A DNA stretch of 64,000 bases from Stercorarius parasiticus (taxonomy: Eukaryota > Chordata > Aves > Charadriiformes > Stercorariidae): contig VWZL01001354.1 of NCBI GenBank assembly GCA_013396915.1, forward strand, positions 248,001 to 312,000, in the 5' to 3' direction. The translations under genes were made by a program, and so were the position numbers. Shown here piece after piece: positions 50,140 through 62,149 of the stretch (the first letter of the stretch is position 1; each line of letters begins with the position of its first letter). The notes under the pieces were generated by a model that was not told the DNA's origin, did no database searches, and saw nothing but the letters and a program-made list of their open reading frames with translations.

Positions 50140-51029
50140 TCCCTAAAACTCACAAACTCTACCACGCCAGGCTTGATGCTCCAACCAGGTGCCATGGGTA
50201 GCAACGCCATTTTTATTTCAGGGGCTGAACTAATACTTGCAAAGCAGCCAAAGTCAGCAGAGCCCAAGCTACACCCGTGGCAGGTGTTGGCCATAGCTCT
50301 CCATGAGGTGCCAAGCGTGGTGGCTGGCAAGAGCACGGAAAGCCAGCCTGCCCTGGGAGAGGCCAGGCTTCACACACTTAGCATGAGCCAGGGAGCCTGG
50401 TTTGGTATGGATGTGTTCCAGCCCTTCAGGTTTATTTGTGTGGGTGCAAACACGCATTTCTTCCTTTTATTTTTTAACATGGCTTCAGGGCAGTAGCTGC
50501 GTATTGCTGAGTGCAGGGATAGGAAGAAGCAGGTGTTTGCCACCGCATCTTGCCAGCAGTGGCAACATCCCCAGCAGGGCTAACAGAGATTGGATAGGGC
50601 TAACAAATTAGAGAGTAATAATTATAACCCACCCCTTTCATTATAACTTTGGGCAGTTTGTTCCGTCATCTTGCTGCCTGCCCTGAGAGCAGTTTGGGGG
50701 TTTTTTTGTTGTTTTTTTCCCCCCCTCCCTGTTAGCTGTTGTTCGTCGTCACGGAAACTCCCAGAGCTGTCTGCCAAAATTTTGGTTAGAACCTGCACGT
50801 CAGTGTTAATAATTAACACCTACTGGTCTTTGGGAAGCAGCATGGAAGTCTGTAGTAAAGGATCAAGAACTGGTGTCATGCAATTGGTAACATTACCGAT
50901 TAAATATCAAAAATTTGGCATTTTTTACGCATGAAAGAGATTGAATTCATACTATGGCCACCAAGTGTAGCAGTCTCATTTTCAACTATTCTGTTAAAAA
51001 CTGAGCAACTAAAGGCTACTTCTAAATAA

Positions 51030-51073
51030 CCCAGTGCCACGATGGTTAATCAGGCCAACCATCGTTATCTGGG
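51030..51073. repeat. Hairpin-forming inverted repeat
   Basis: CCCAG (51030-51034) pairs with CTGGG (51069-51073). ACGATGGTT (51039-51047) pairs perfectly with AACCATCGT (51057-51065) around the 9-base loop AATCAGGCC. The internal loop is 4 by 3 bases. It is shorter than a normal pre-miRNA. Confidence 0.85.
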
Positions 51074-53588
51074 AGATACAGAGGTGGCTGTCCTAGTAGC
51101 TGTCCCTCACAGCAGCACCAAGTATAAATCACAGCGTTAAAATAACAGACAGCAGAGGAAAGCTGGGCTGCAGAAGGATTACCCTGGGTCCCGTCCCTAC
51201 TGAAAACACCCCATGGCCTTCTTCATGAAATGGTAGTCAAAGAAAACCACTCGGTTGGGTAGCAGTGCGCGTTCCCCTGGTGAAACTCTGGAAGGCAATC
51301 TCTTCTCAAAAATACTCCTGCTAGACATTTTTCTTATACGCTTAGCACACAGCTTTCTCTTGGAAGTTTATTTCAGTATTTCTGAAGATGATGATCTTTT
51401 TTCGAAGACCCCATGCTTCCACTATGGATGATAATGGCTTTCTGTGGGGTGTATGGTATACATCTACTGGCCAAAATTATTTGTAATTTTTACTTTCAGT
51501 TTAACTTAGGTTTAATAGTCTCGATTTAAGCCTCTTGCGCTAGCACTAAGCTGCTTTTGTTTTTACTTTGGATCCAATAATTTTAATGTTTCCTCCATAT
51601 GGCAGTGGGTTTTCGAAGGGAAAAACAAGGTCTGAGACGGAGTTACTTTGAATGGATTGAAATTAGGAAAGTGAAACTAAAAACATCAATAGGAAACACC
51701 AGGCTAATGTGACATATACATAGGGAATTCTTGTGTGATATAAACATATTCAAAAATGTGACAAAATTCGTCACATCTTATGTTCAGCCCTTCTGTATCT
51801 ACGGTGGATTCTCTGTGCCTCCAGCAGCAGGTGGATAAGCAGCACAGCTACTCCTCTGGGGTGAGTGCCAGAGAATAACACTTGTAACGTACATTTCAGT
51901 GATTCTAAACAATGAATTACACCTCCTTGTCAAAAGTATTTTTGTCAAGAATAACTGGGCTGTGGGCTTGTTCTGTGAGCGTGATATACTCCGTTAGACA
52001 AGTTTCCTTCATAGTTGGATTGTTGGCACAGGGAAGAGTACAGGTCTGACGATCCACTTTTTTAGTCCAGTAGGTATATTGGTAAATATTCTGTCTTCGA
52101 GACTATTTAACCATTTGTTAAATTGGTAAAAGCAATGTTGCTTTACCTGGAGTCTGAAATCTGGGTCCTCTTCCAGTTGTGGCTGTGTCCTGTGAGGGCA
52201 GGCTGGGGGCTTCACTCCCAAAGGTGGTATGTCAGAGACTTATATTCCTCCTAGATCTGCAGGCTGAAATGTTCGTGAGACCACCCTGAACTCACTTCAG
52301 TTCAAACACGGAAGGTTAGCCAAGATCTTCTACTTAAACCAGCTGATTTCAACTGAAGACCTTTGGAAGCAATAGTTATGATCCTTTCTCTTAAGTCACC
52401 AACAGTTCAGGAGGTCCTGCAGGTAGAAGTAGGTAATTTCTAACCACAACTGATGGAAATCCACCTGAAACCAACTCTTGACATTGCTCTACTTAAAGCA
52501 CAAGTCTCTCTTTCCATGTAAAGAAGATGTGAGATATGGGAGGTGGCTAGCTGGCACGTTTCTGCCTCTGCTAGCATTCCTCTACTTGCATTTAAGTTGT
52601 AGGTCTCTCTCCACCGCTGGGCTCTAAGGTGGGCAGTTTTTCAGTCCTTGGCTGATCCAAAACTAGCCCAAATTGTTAGAGAACAAATTCCCTGCCATGT
52701 GATAGCCATTTGGCCATCTCTGTGAAACGATTGATGATTCTGGTCTCGTTGATGGCAGAAAATGTTTACATGTCATTAAAATCATTGTGACAACCACTAC
52801 TTTTCATGCCACATCGGTCATAAACCTGAAGGTTAAATGGAAAGTGTCTCTCCACCATACTCCTGGGACATCAGTCACTCTGAGGCTACTGAGATGGGGG
52901 GGGGCTGTGTGTGCCTGTTGGGTATGACCAACAGGGATGACAAAGTTAGCAGATCCTTCAATTCGGGATCTGGGACCAGCACTACATTTAGATCTGCCTG
53001 GTCCATGTGGAGGTCTTCAGCCAGCTCCCAGCTCCATTCTGCTGTAGCACGTGGCACTGAGCAGAGATGAGTCAGTGAGGGGGCCGTCTGGCTTTTTTAC
53101 CTCTCCAGCCCAATGACAAACACAAAAAAAACCCCAATTCTAATTTATACAAAGAGAGGAAACGAAGATTTAGTCTTTAAAATCCTAGCCAAGACAGAAC
53201 ATGGCATGCAAAGGACTCCTGTTCATTTGCAGGGGATTGCAGGTTTTCCCAGGGGCTGGAGCCCACTTCACCACCTGCGTGGAGTCTGAGGGGCTTCTGC
53301 TGCCAGCAGTCATGGTCTGTGCTTGAGGCCAGGGGTATAACAGAATTATGTCCCGCTATTCATCTGATGAGAAATCTCTGTGTCTTGCTGGGATGCACAG
53401 GTACCCGGGTTACTTGAGGAAAGCAATATCATTGCACTTGATGTTTCTCACATAAAAAACATTCAGGAAATCTTATCACAGTTGCCAAATCCTTGTGTTC
53501 TCTTTATAAAAAATGAGAAAATGACCTCATTGAAGCGCTGTGAGACACTAGTCTTTGGATGTTTAACGGTCTTTCGAAAACTTTTATT

Positions 53589-53635
53589 TTGAGATACACT
53601 GCTTTCTGACATGACAGAAAGCAGTAGCATCTCAA
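53589..53635. repeat. Hairpin-forming inverted repeat
   Basis: TTGAGAT (53589-53595) pairs with ATCTCAA (53629-53635). ACTGCTTTCTG (53598-53608) pairs perfectly with CAGAAAGCAGT (53615-53625) around the 6-base loop ACATGA. That gives 18 pairs with only a 2/3 internal loop. It could be the core of a palindromic DNA transposon or a short structured RNA. Confidence 0.9.
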
Positions 53636-54164
53636 TGATGTTTCAGAGACTATAAACAGAATAATGCATTCAGCGTATGCACTGTATTTAGAACACATAT
53701 TCTTACCTTTTGATCTCAGCAAATTTACTGGTTGAGACAATCTTACTGGAAATCAGTGAAAGCTCTATTTTCTGGTTTTCTTTTTCTACTTTTTTTTTCC
53801 TTTTGGCATTAAATGATAATGTACTACATACGGTCTTTTATATAGGGACTTCAGAAACGTTAAAAAATGATGGGAAGTCTGTTAAAGTGGTAGGTAGGTA
53901 GGCTAGATTTAACTTCTCTAAGACTTTTTAAGTGTTTCTTTTGTTTATTACTATAGCGGAGCGTAACTTCTGAAGCTAGCAGCAATCTAATCCCAATTGC
54001 TAGTACCACAGGGCTAAGTTATAAAAGACTTTTTAACTAAGGAGAAATAAAAGCTAAGTTGTACAAACCTTTAGTTTAGGATTAGATAAAAATTGGACAC
54101 TCCTTAAACATTGCCTCACAGAGAGCTGTGAAGGGAAATTGATTCATCAGATCTCACCAGCTTT

Positions 54165-54390
54165 ATTCTAGATATTTTAGGAAGAAATTTTTCCCTATGA
54201 GGGTGTTGAGACACTGGAACAGGTTGCCCAGAGAAGTTGTGGCTGCCCCGTCCCTGGAAGTGTTCAAGGCCAGGCTGGATGGGGCTTTGAGCAGCCTGGT
54301 CTAGTGGGAGGTGTCCTTGCCCATGGCAGGGGGGTTGGAACTAGATGATCTTTGAGGTCCCTTCCAACCCATTCTATGATTCTATGATTT
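54165..54390 (+). repeat. CR1 LINE 3' end
   Basis: Contains 'aggaagaaatttttccctat', 'ggtgttgagacactggaaca', 'ggttgcccagagaagttgtg', 'aaggccaggctggatggggc' and 'gttggaactagatgatcttt', ending in a TCTATGATTCTATGATT tail. Relatively well preserved, 5'-truncated, with the 3' tail on the + strand. Confidence 0.95.
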
Positions 54391-57305
54391 TCCCCTCCAG
54401 TTTCCCAGTGCCGATTCACTTTGGCCACAAGTGGTCTTTTGGAGCTACACTGAAAGCCTGCAAAGGTCTTTCTTTTCTTTCACACCGATTCAGGTGACGC
54501 TTTTCAGAATCTGAAGGTTTCCTGCTCACCGCTGCACTACCCTGGGCACGAGCAGCATTGCCTACCAGTACAATAGTCTTCCCTTCACACAACTCACGCT
54601 CGCTCCCGAAGTGATGCCTCTGTGGATGCCTTGTGCCGACTCCATTTGCTGTGCCCTCCTGCGTGGGGTTTCATAAGCTTCTTACAAACCACAGCATCAT
54701 ACGTCCAGGGGCTGTACAGAGGTAGGAAGTGGACCTGAAAACTAACAGATGCCATCAGCTGATGGATAGTCCGTGGAAGAGAAATCTCCTGCATGAGCAC
54801 GCTTGCAGGAGGAGTTTAACTTGCTTGATATGGAAGTGTCTGAAGCTCCATTCACAAATATCCAAACTCCTCTGTAAAGGAGAACAATAGGGAGCTGGAC
54901 TAGCAGCAACAGGATTTAAAAAAAACCAAACAAACAGATGTAAAACTGGGATTAGAAGCAATTATTTCAATATGACTTGCAGTATAACTGAAATTTGGTA
55001 CAAACACATTCCAGATTGGAAAAAAATGGCTCTGTTCTACTTAACCTTTTAGTAAATATCATATAGTGTCTACACACAATTTTTTTCTTTTCATGTTGGC
55101 ACTTCGCTACTGAAATTTTACTTTGCCTACTAGTTCGCTTGAAAACAAGTGTCAACCAGAGTTCAGCTCTCCAGTACACAGAGCGCGCTTTAAGGACAGC
55201 GATCTGTGGCAGGCACACAAACAAACCAACCCAAGGGTCTCTGCCTTTTAAACGAACCCCCTTTCCCTCCCCCTTTCCAGCCAGTAAACAGCTTCTGGCT
55301 GCAGATTTGGTCCTTTACAGAAGAGATTTTTAAGATGCCAGCTGACCTGTGCAGCAGCCTGGTAATCCTCAAATCATCTGCTCGCCGTGCTCATGCGGAG
55401 ATGTCACCGAAAAGGCTTGTTGACAACCTTCTGCTGCATTAAAGATAAGTCTGTAAAACTACCACTATCTCACTCAGTTCAACTTTACCGCACAGTTGAA
55501 TAAAACTTCCCCTTCTGACAAATTCAGAAAGACTGTTAACAGTAGAAAAAAATCTATGGAAAAAATGCTTCTGGTTTCCAGTTTGCTTTGGGTTAGATTA
55601 AATTGACGCTGATCTGTATAACAGCTTGTGAACTCTCTTAAAAAAAGATAATATTTGAGAAGTCATTATATCGGAAGTCTGAATGTCCTTTCCATGCCCA
55701 TTCTCATACAATGCATTTTAAACTGTCTATATACCATATTTTATATTAGTATGGAGTTAAAATATTTTAATTAACAACAGATTTATGTCAGTTATTCAGT
55801 TTTTACCTTTTCACACAAAGTGAACATTTTATTCTCAGGTCTTAACAAGAACTCGTATGGCAAAAAACCAGTCATTTAGTGATCAAATACCAACTGTGAT
55901 ATTATCAGCATCTATGAATCCTTCAATCAATTTTTGCATTGAGTAATAAATACTAATCTCAGCTAAACTGTTTTGTTACATATACAGCATGCTCTGATCC
56001 CAAACAACTCCTTAATCCACTATTTTAATAATAGTCTATGGATTAAAGGATCTATACTGTATACTGACACAACATATTGCGTTCAGGTCCTATAGATGAA
56101 CATTTCTGTGATCCATTTTAATGGCATGCCAACCATCGCGGTATTATGGTGTCAGCAGCCTGCAGATTATCTGCCGGCTTTCAAAGCATCCTGCAGCAAA
56201 GTGAGTTTAATGAACCTCCATAAAGGTGAAAACACTATCAAATGTATGAGGAGACGACTCTGAAATAAATGCGTAGAGTATATACATACAAACAAGTGTT
56301 TATATATAATCAGCTATAAGATATACAGAACGTTTTGAGTTTCCAAATCTGTCAAAATTACAGCGTTAAGAAAGCATCACACTTTTCTCCCAGCATCCTC
56401 ATTTCCCCCTCACAGCTTGACAGTATTTCATGTCGGAAACCCATAATGATGGATTTTATTAATTTTTTTTATAAATTTGTTCCAAATAGCTCCATGTCTG
56501 TTATATTCCTGCTTCTGAACTATAGTATGGCCTGCCTCTGGTTAAATAAAATCATCGGCGTGCTGGCAGCAGAGGCTCTCCAGCACCATGTAAGGTAGGG
56601 AATTGTCCTACCCACCCACCTTCACTGGTATCCACGCTAAATGTTTAAGGTTATTTTTCCCGAGCTCTGCCTGTAGTCAGGGAAAGGACACGCTCCTGCA
56701 GAAGGCAGTTCAGGAAGGAGTCGTCGTCGCTCTGAGTCCCTCTCCTTGAGCGTGGAAGGTGTCTAGCGGGATGAGCCCCGTCAGGCTGGAGTCAGTGCCC
56801 ATGTACAGCACCGCATCCCCCAGGAGCAGCATCGGCACCGCTGGCAGGCCTTGCTCCGGGGGACAGGGCTGGGATTCCCCCTCCCCAGCAGCAGAGTGGG
56901 CACCACGTTAGCAAGCCCAAGGCGACGCACGTAGGGGAAAGAATTTTGAACCATTCCCGTGTGTTGTTCATCATGAAGTGACCAGCTAACGTTCAGGAAA
57001 CAGCCCCACTCCAGTCCCATGAAAACATCTGCTCAATGTATAGCACCAAACGACCCCTGGGGATGTACAAGGAGTGAAGAAGAAAAACAATACTGAAACC
57101 ACACCACTTTTTGTGATCGATCACCTGCTCCCTCCTGGAGTACTGGCAAGCACATCTCTCTACATCAAACCCTCTTACAAACTCGGTCTCCCAGTTGTCT
57201 CCCCTTTTTTTTTCCCCCTCTAATTTCTCCTAGCTAGTGTATAGAGCACATAGGGTGTGTGCTGCTTCCCAGCATGGAAATACTTTGACTTTCCTGAATT
57301 CCAGT

Positions 57306-57336
57306 TGTCCTGGTTTGAGGTACTAAAACCACGACA
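57306..57336 (+). mobile_element. 31-bp LTR vestige with intact termini and target duplication
   Basis: Starts TGTCCTGGTTTGAGG and ends TAAAACCACGACA, the 5' and 3' ends of an avian LTR. It is flanked on both sides by the direct repeat CCAGT (57301-57305 and 57337-57341). Almost the whole LTR between the two ends is missing. The termini form an imperfect inverted repeat (TGTCCTGGTTT against TGTCGTGGTTT), the same pair of ends as in the 49846-50139 element. Confidence 0.75.
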
Positions 57337-58947
57337 CCAGTGACTCCACACAGACACTTCTCAGTAATTTCTCCCAGAGTTGCACAGGATGTAACAGCGT
57401 CTGAATTGGATGGCAACAAGCATTCAGTGTAATGTTCTCCTGATGTCTGAAACCACGCCTCCCATACTTGATATCATTTATTGAGCATTTTCTTTGATTT
57501 ATGGCTGGACCTGTTCTTGTAGTTTCTATGCCCTGCAGCTTCACCTGGCCCTTCTTTTTTTCCAGATCTTTCTCCCTTTTTTGACTTTCCTGTTCCACCT
57601 GTTGGTGATGCTCACCAACAGCTCACTTGGGGAAAGGAAAGGTTTGATTTCAAAGGCAGAAAACTGAACTTGGACAAGGAACCTCTAAGCAGCATCTCTG
57701 GCAAGGAGATTGGGACAAGCAAGGGGTCTTTACATTTCCTGAGGAGCTTCCTGGGGAGGATCCACACACATAAAGCTGTGGATTTCCCCTGGTTCTATAG
57801 GATGGTGGTATCAGGGGCTCTCTGCCCTCCCCAGGAGGAGAAAGCGGCTGCACAAGCTGTGCTTTTGAGGTGGTTATGAAAGGGGAGCTGGGGTGCTTCA
57901 GGCCCTTCAGCAGAGAGAGCTTTCCTTGACAAAATGATCCTGTCTTGATATACCAGGGCTATTCAATCCATTTTCACCAAAATCCACTTTCCATCCCGCC
58001 TAATGCATAGACTCTGGATGATGGATTTATGGTGGATTAAAACACTATGCACTGCTGGGTTATGACCTACACTGCAATTTTGTTAAACATAACAGTGCAA
58101 TGAACAGACATTGGAAAATTCATTCTTCACCCATGAAAGCTATTCAGTGTTTGCTGGCTTATTCCTATTCTTATATCAACACAGTTTTGGTGAGGGTTCT
58201 TCCTTGGGCTCTCCTGCTCCTACAGGAGGATCCAATTTGGCACAGCAGCCCAGCAGCTCCCTGGGACCAGCTGCATCCCTGCATGTGGGCACACTGTTGC
58301 CTCTGTCTGGCTTCTTTTACCTTTCTCGTGAAAATACACCTGCATTAGTTTCTAATCATACTGTTAAGAGATCATTAAAGTATTAGAAAATTAGCATAGA
58401 CCAATGACAACCATAACTTCTTCCAGAATATTTGGTTTGCTCTTTCACAGCAACCTTATGCTTTCAACAGCTCAGAAGATACTAGACCACCATTACAGAA
58501 AAGGTATTTGAAATACAACAATTAAAAAAATTGTGTACGTGAAATGCACTGTGGTTGCTGTGATGCTTTATTGAAATAAGAGAATGAAGACGGGTAGGCA
58601 GTTATCTTATATTAGACTATTTTGCCTAGTCTGTTAAAATTGCAAAATTATTTTCAACAGCGCAGTCTATGAGTCATTTGATGTTCCTAACTTGTTTTCT
58701 ATCTGAGAAGTTGCAGGATCGCGCTCTCAGATTAATTCCCGGTGTAGTTACCCACAAGCTCAGCTGAAGCATTTATGCAGAGGAGGTTTTGCAAGGGGAC
58801 ACAAAACCCAAAAGCACTGACAGAAATATCATAATACTGACTACCAGCCCCAGCTGAGCTCAGAGACCCTTTTTTCCACATACTCTTGGCGTACATATGG
58901 CCCCAGGGTCTTAGCCCCAAAGATACTGCCGCTATAATACTCACACC

Positions 58948-59025
58948 CTCATAAGCACCTGGGTGCCTAACTCTGGAGGATGTCAGTGGGAGTTAGGCTC
59001 ATAAATACCTTCAGGGCATCCTGGA
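58948..59025 (+). repeat. Probable ancient sauropsid repeat remnant
   Basis: 'gtgcctaactctggagg' followed by 'cagtgggagttaggctcata' and 'aataccttcagggcatcctg' resembles an old repeat common in turtles, crocodilians and birds ('tgggagttaggcacctaaatacctt'). Recognised from memory, with no boundaries visible. Confidence 0.4.
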
Positions 59026-60642
59026 AAATGTTACACTGGCTTAATCCAATTCATGGAAAACACAGCATCTTTAAAAGGCTTCCAGTTTTAAAAGCACAAG
59101 ACAGACAAACAGCATTTTTCCCAGAATACAGAAGCGAAAAGACGGTAATGAGATTTAATTGACCTCCCTGTGTTGCTATGGTCATTTACAAGTTGAAGGG
59201 GCATATGTCATTTGGAAATGAGCAGGCGGGGCTACCCTAGGCTTTCCAACACTGGTTTATGCAAAACCTATGCTCAGCTACTAGTGCTGACAAAAAAGTG
59301 TTTGGACTTCTGACAGCACCTGCAAGCTGCTCTGCATGCAGTGGTGACAGTTGATCTGCTGTCACCACACTGTCCTGCCTCCACCTGACGTTGCAGCACT
59401 AAATGCCATTGCTGCAAGGGAGATGCACCTTTTGCGGGGGTCTGCTCCTGGCTGTACCCCTGCTCTCATCCTCCCCAAGCTGGCACGGGGAGCCAATGAG
59501 AGACAACGGCCAAGAGGGTCCGGCAGGGGCCACGCATCTCTTTTCTTCCCTGCTGCTGGATGGCCTCATCACATTTTGTGCATCTGGGAGTCTTGGAGTC
59601 AGAAACGGAAGAGGCAAGAGAGGTTACAGGAAGGAAATCCCCTGTCCCTATGGAGGTAAGAGAGGGGCAGGAGACCAAGCCCCAGGCTCTCCTCCACCAC
59701 CTCCAACCATTTCATCCCTCACGAGGACGAGTTCCCCACGGAGGTAAGACTGGCAGGAGGAGGAGGGAAAATGAAGAGCCTCTGCCACACACAGTGCAGC
59801 AGATGTACGCTGAAAAGGGTTAACGCTATCACGCTACGGGTGATAGCAGGAAATGTTTCTTTGTTATCAGATTATGTCAGATTCAAGTGGTATCACCCAT
59901 GACTAGCACGCAAGATTGCAGAGGGGAGGAGAGTTGAGCGCGGGTCACTTTCATGCTTCAGCACAGCTCTTCAAAACAGCATATTTCATTTTGCTAGGAG
60001 GGGAAACTCACACTCGCTGACACTGCTTCCCCAGTACAGCGATGCTAAGCCAGACCGGAAAATTTCTACATGACCCTCTGACAAAGAAAAGCAAATTGGG
60101 CATCAGAGAAAGGACAAAATTATATGGCAAAACTGAACAACACCAGAAATTAAAAAAGCTTTTCCATGAGGACCTGAACTTGATCTGCATGGATCAAGCC
60201 CAGGCCTTCCAAGGAGCGGGGGCACTGGTTTGGGGTTTTATTATACTTCTCTTGTTTTTATAAAACTGTTGAAACTGAGTGTCTCAGGGATCTCTGCCTC
60301 ATGGCCAGACTTGGTCCAAAATAGGCAACATTTTCAGCAGCTGTGGGAGGATAGGGATGGGAGATGATGGGACAGACCGGTGGCACAATCCAAGTTCCTG
60401 TTCTTCAGAAAGGACCTGGCTGGAATATCCACACTGTTGGAGGAGCTTGCTGTGATTATGCTTTGTGGCCACTGCAGCATATTCAAGCAGCACAGCAAGG
60501 AAAAATATGTTCTCAGTCTAACTGTCGACTGAAGAAGATGGGCAGAAGCCCTGCCCCATTTTAAGGACCCTTTCCTTTTCTATTTGGTTTCTCTCCAGCC
60601 CCCTCCCCTGCTACTTCTTCTGTTACCTTTGGTCTTGACTCT

Positions 60643-61287
60643 TGTCCCGGTTTGAGCAACACATGACTAATTTCTCTTCTAATGCTTGGGAAAACTGCAC
60701 TTTTAGAAGACTCCAGTGTCTGAATTGGTGAAAATATTTACTTTATAGCCAGTTATGGTATGTGGGATTCAAGGTCTCAGTGTTTTTGAGCTCACCAGGT
60801 ACAGAGATGAGGAGCAGCAAGACCTGGGCACTTGGCCCAAGCTGGCCAACAGGATTCTTTCATACCATGAACATTCAATATAAATTAGAAAGTTTGCTGA
60901 GCAGTTCTCTGTCTGTCTTGATGGTGGCAGTCCAGAGAACTTCTTGCCCCGGTGCCAGACCCCTGAGGCCTTCCCTTCCTCCCGAAGCCATAGTGCTCAC
61001 ACTGTCCGACATTTGCTGTCCCCTGCTGGGAGTGCACAGCTTCCTGCTGACAGCATTGGCTGAGTGTAATCCTTGTGTATTTTATATTGGTATCAGAATC
61101 AATATTGGTTCTTTAATATTATTAATGTTAATTATTTAGTCTTAGTCTATTAAATCTGTTTATATTTCAACCCTCGTGTTTCCTTGGTTTTCCCTGATTC
61201 CTCTTCCCAGGTTGGGAGGGGTCATCAGGCGATAGAATAATTGTCTAAATGACAGTAAATTGTTGTGGGTTTCTCAAACCATAATAA
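60643..61287 (+). mobile_element. Diverged solo LTR of an avian endogenous retrovirus
   Basis: Starts TGTCCCGGTTTGAG (60643) and reaches the matching inverted CTCAAACC at 61274-61281. Between these lie a TATA-like TATAAAT (60881-60887) and ATTAAA (61149-61154), then 'tatttcaaccctcgtg', 'tttccttggttttccctg' and 'gggaggggtcatcaggcgat', which match the R/U5 part of common avian LTRs. The last few bases are mutated and no target duplication is seen. No gag, pol or env remnant is adjacent, so it is a solo LTR. Confidence 0.65.
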
Positions 61288-61339
61288 CGCATTATCCTCC
61301 CCTGCAAGAATGAACCATTTCCTTTCATGGCAGCTATTT

Positions 61340-61839
61340 CCACAGAGATGCGCAGAGCAGAAACTCGAGATATCGAGGTGCTGGAGCGAGTGCAGAGGAG
61401 GGCAACGAAGCTGGTGAAGGGCCTGCAGAATAAATCTTATGAGGAGCGATTGACGGAGCTGGGACTGTTTGGTTTGAGGAAGAGGAGGCTGAGGGGAGAC
61501 CTCATCACTCTCTACAACTACTTGAAAGGACATTGTGGAGAGGTTGGTGCTGGTCTCTTCTCACAGGTAATTAGTGATAGAACAAGAGGGAATGGCTTCA
61601 AGCTGCAACAGGGTAGGTTTAGACTGGACATTAGGAAAAAATTCTTCACAGGAGTGGTCAGACACTGGAATAGGCTGCCCAGGGAGGTGGTTGAGTTGCC
61701 ATCCCTGAATGTGTTTGAGTCATTTAGATGTGGTGTTGGGGGTTATGGTGTAGGGGAGAACTTTGAGTGGGGTTGATGGTTGGATTCAATGATCCCAAGG
61801 GTCTTTTCCAACCTGAATGATTCTATGACTCTATGAACC
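61340..61839 (+). repeat. CR1 LINE 3' part with a 149-codon open frame remnant
   Basis: Encodes the C-terminal tail of CR1 ORF2 ([60 protein letters not shown], then a frame end near 61776) and finishes with a TCTATGACTCTATGAA tail. It is a 5'-truncated LINE copy, not a host gene, and probably dead because the reverse-transcriptase core is missing. Confidence 0.95.
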
Positions 61840-62037
61840 GACCCCTGAAGTTGGAGACACCTCTGCCAAAACCCTCTGCTGCAGCAGCAGGCCTGCCCAC
61901 TGCTAAGGTTGATCCAGCATTTCCCCAGGTATGTGCTGACTCCGTCAGCCTCACAACAAACACACCCCAGCTGCGGACGTTTTGCCACACCACTATGCTG
62001 TACCAAGGCGTACACCAGCACCCGGCCGGCTGAAGTT

Positions 62038-62133
62038 CATAGAATCACAGAATCTGTTGGGTTGGAAGGGACCTTTAAAGGTCCCCTAGTCCAACCGTCC
62101 TGTAGTAAGCAGGGACATCTTTAACTAGATCAG
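62038..62133 (-). repeat. Short CR1 3' end, minus orientation
   Basis: 'catagaatcacagaatctgt', 'tgggttggaagggaccttta' and 'ccctagtccaaccgtcctgt' are the reversed CR1 3' end. Only about 96 bp remains. It lies just under 200 bp from the previous CR1, tail to tail, and about 500 bp upstream of the CLYBL start. Confidence 0.85.
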
Positions 62134-62149
62134 ATTGCTACTAGTTGCA

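Larger units (their letters stand above)
50145..54160. other. Intergenic, two hairpins, no gene recognised
   Basis: Unique-looking sequence with two compact inverted repeats, listed separately (51030-51073 and 53589-53635). Open frames of 60-140 codons are scattered and featureless; the one at 50068-50496 begins inside the LTR. Confidence 0.55.
54391..60642. other. Intergenic, no gene recognised
   Basis: Mostly AT-rich, with GC-richer patches at about 56.7-57.0 and 59.35-59.8 kb. It holds a 31-bp LTR vestige (57306-57336) and a likely ancient repeat remnant (58948-59025). Two consensus splice-donor motifs, GAGGTAAGA, occur at 59653 and 59741 in the second GC-richer patch. No convincing exon structure. 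Confidence 0.5.

Noticed and set aside
50068..50496. 142-codon + strand frame
   Set aside because: Its first part lies inside the 49846-50139 LTR and the remainder has no features.
61327..61776. 149-codon frame considered as a host gene
   Set aside because: The protein is the C-terminal part of CR1 ORF2; it belongs to a truncated LINE.
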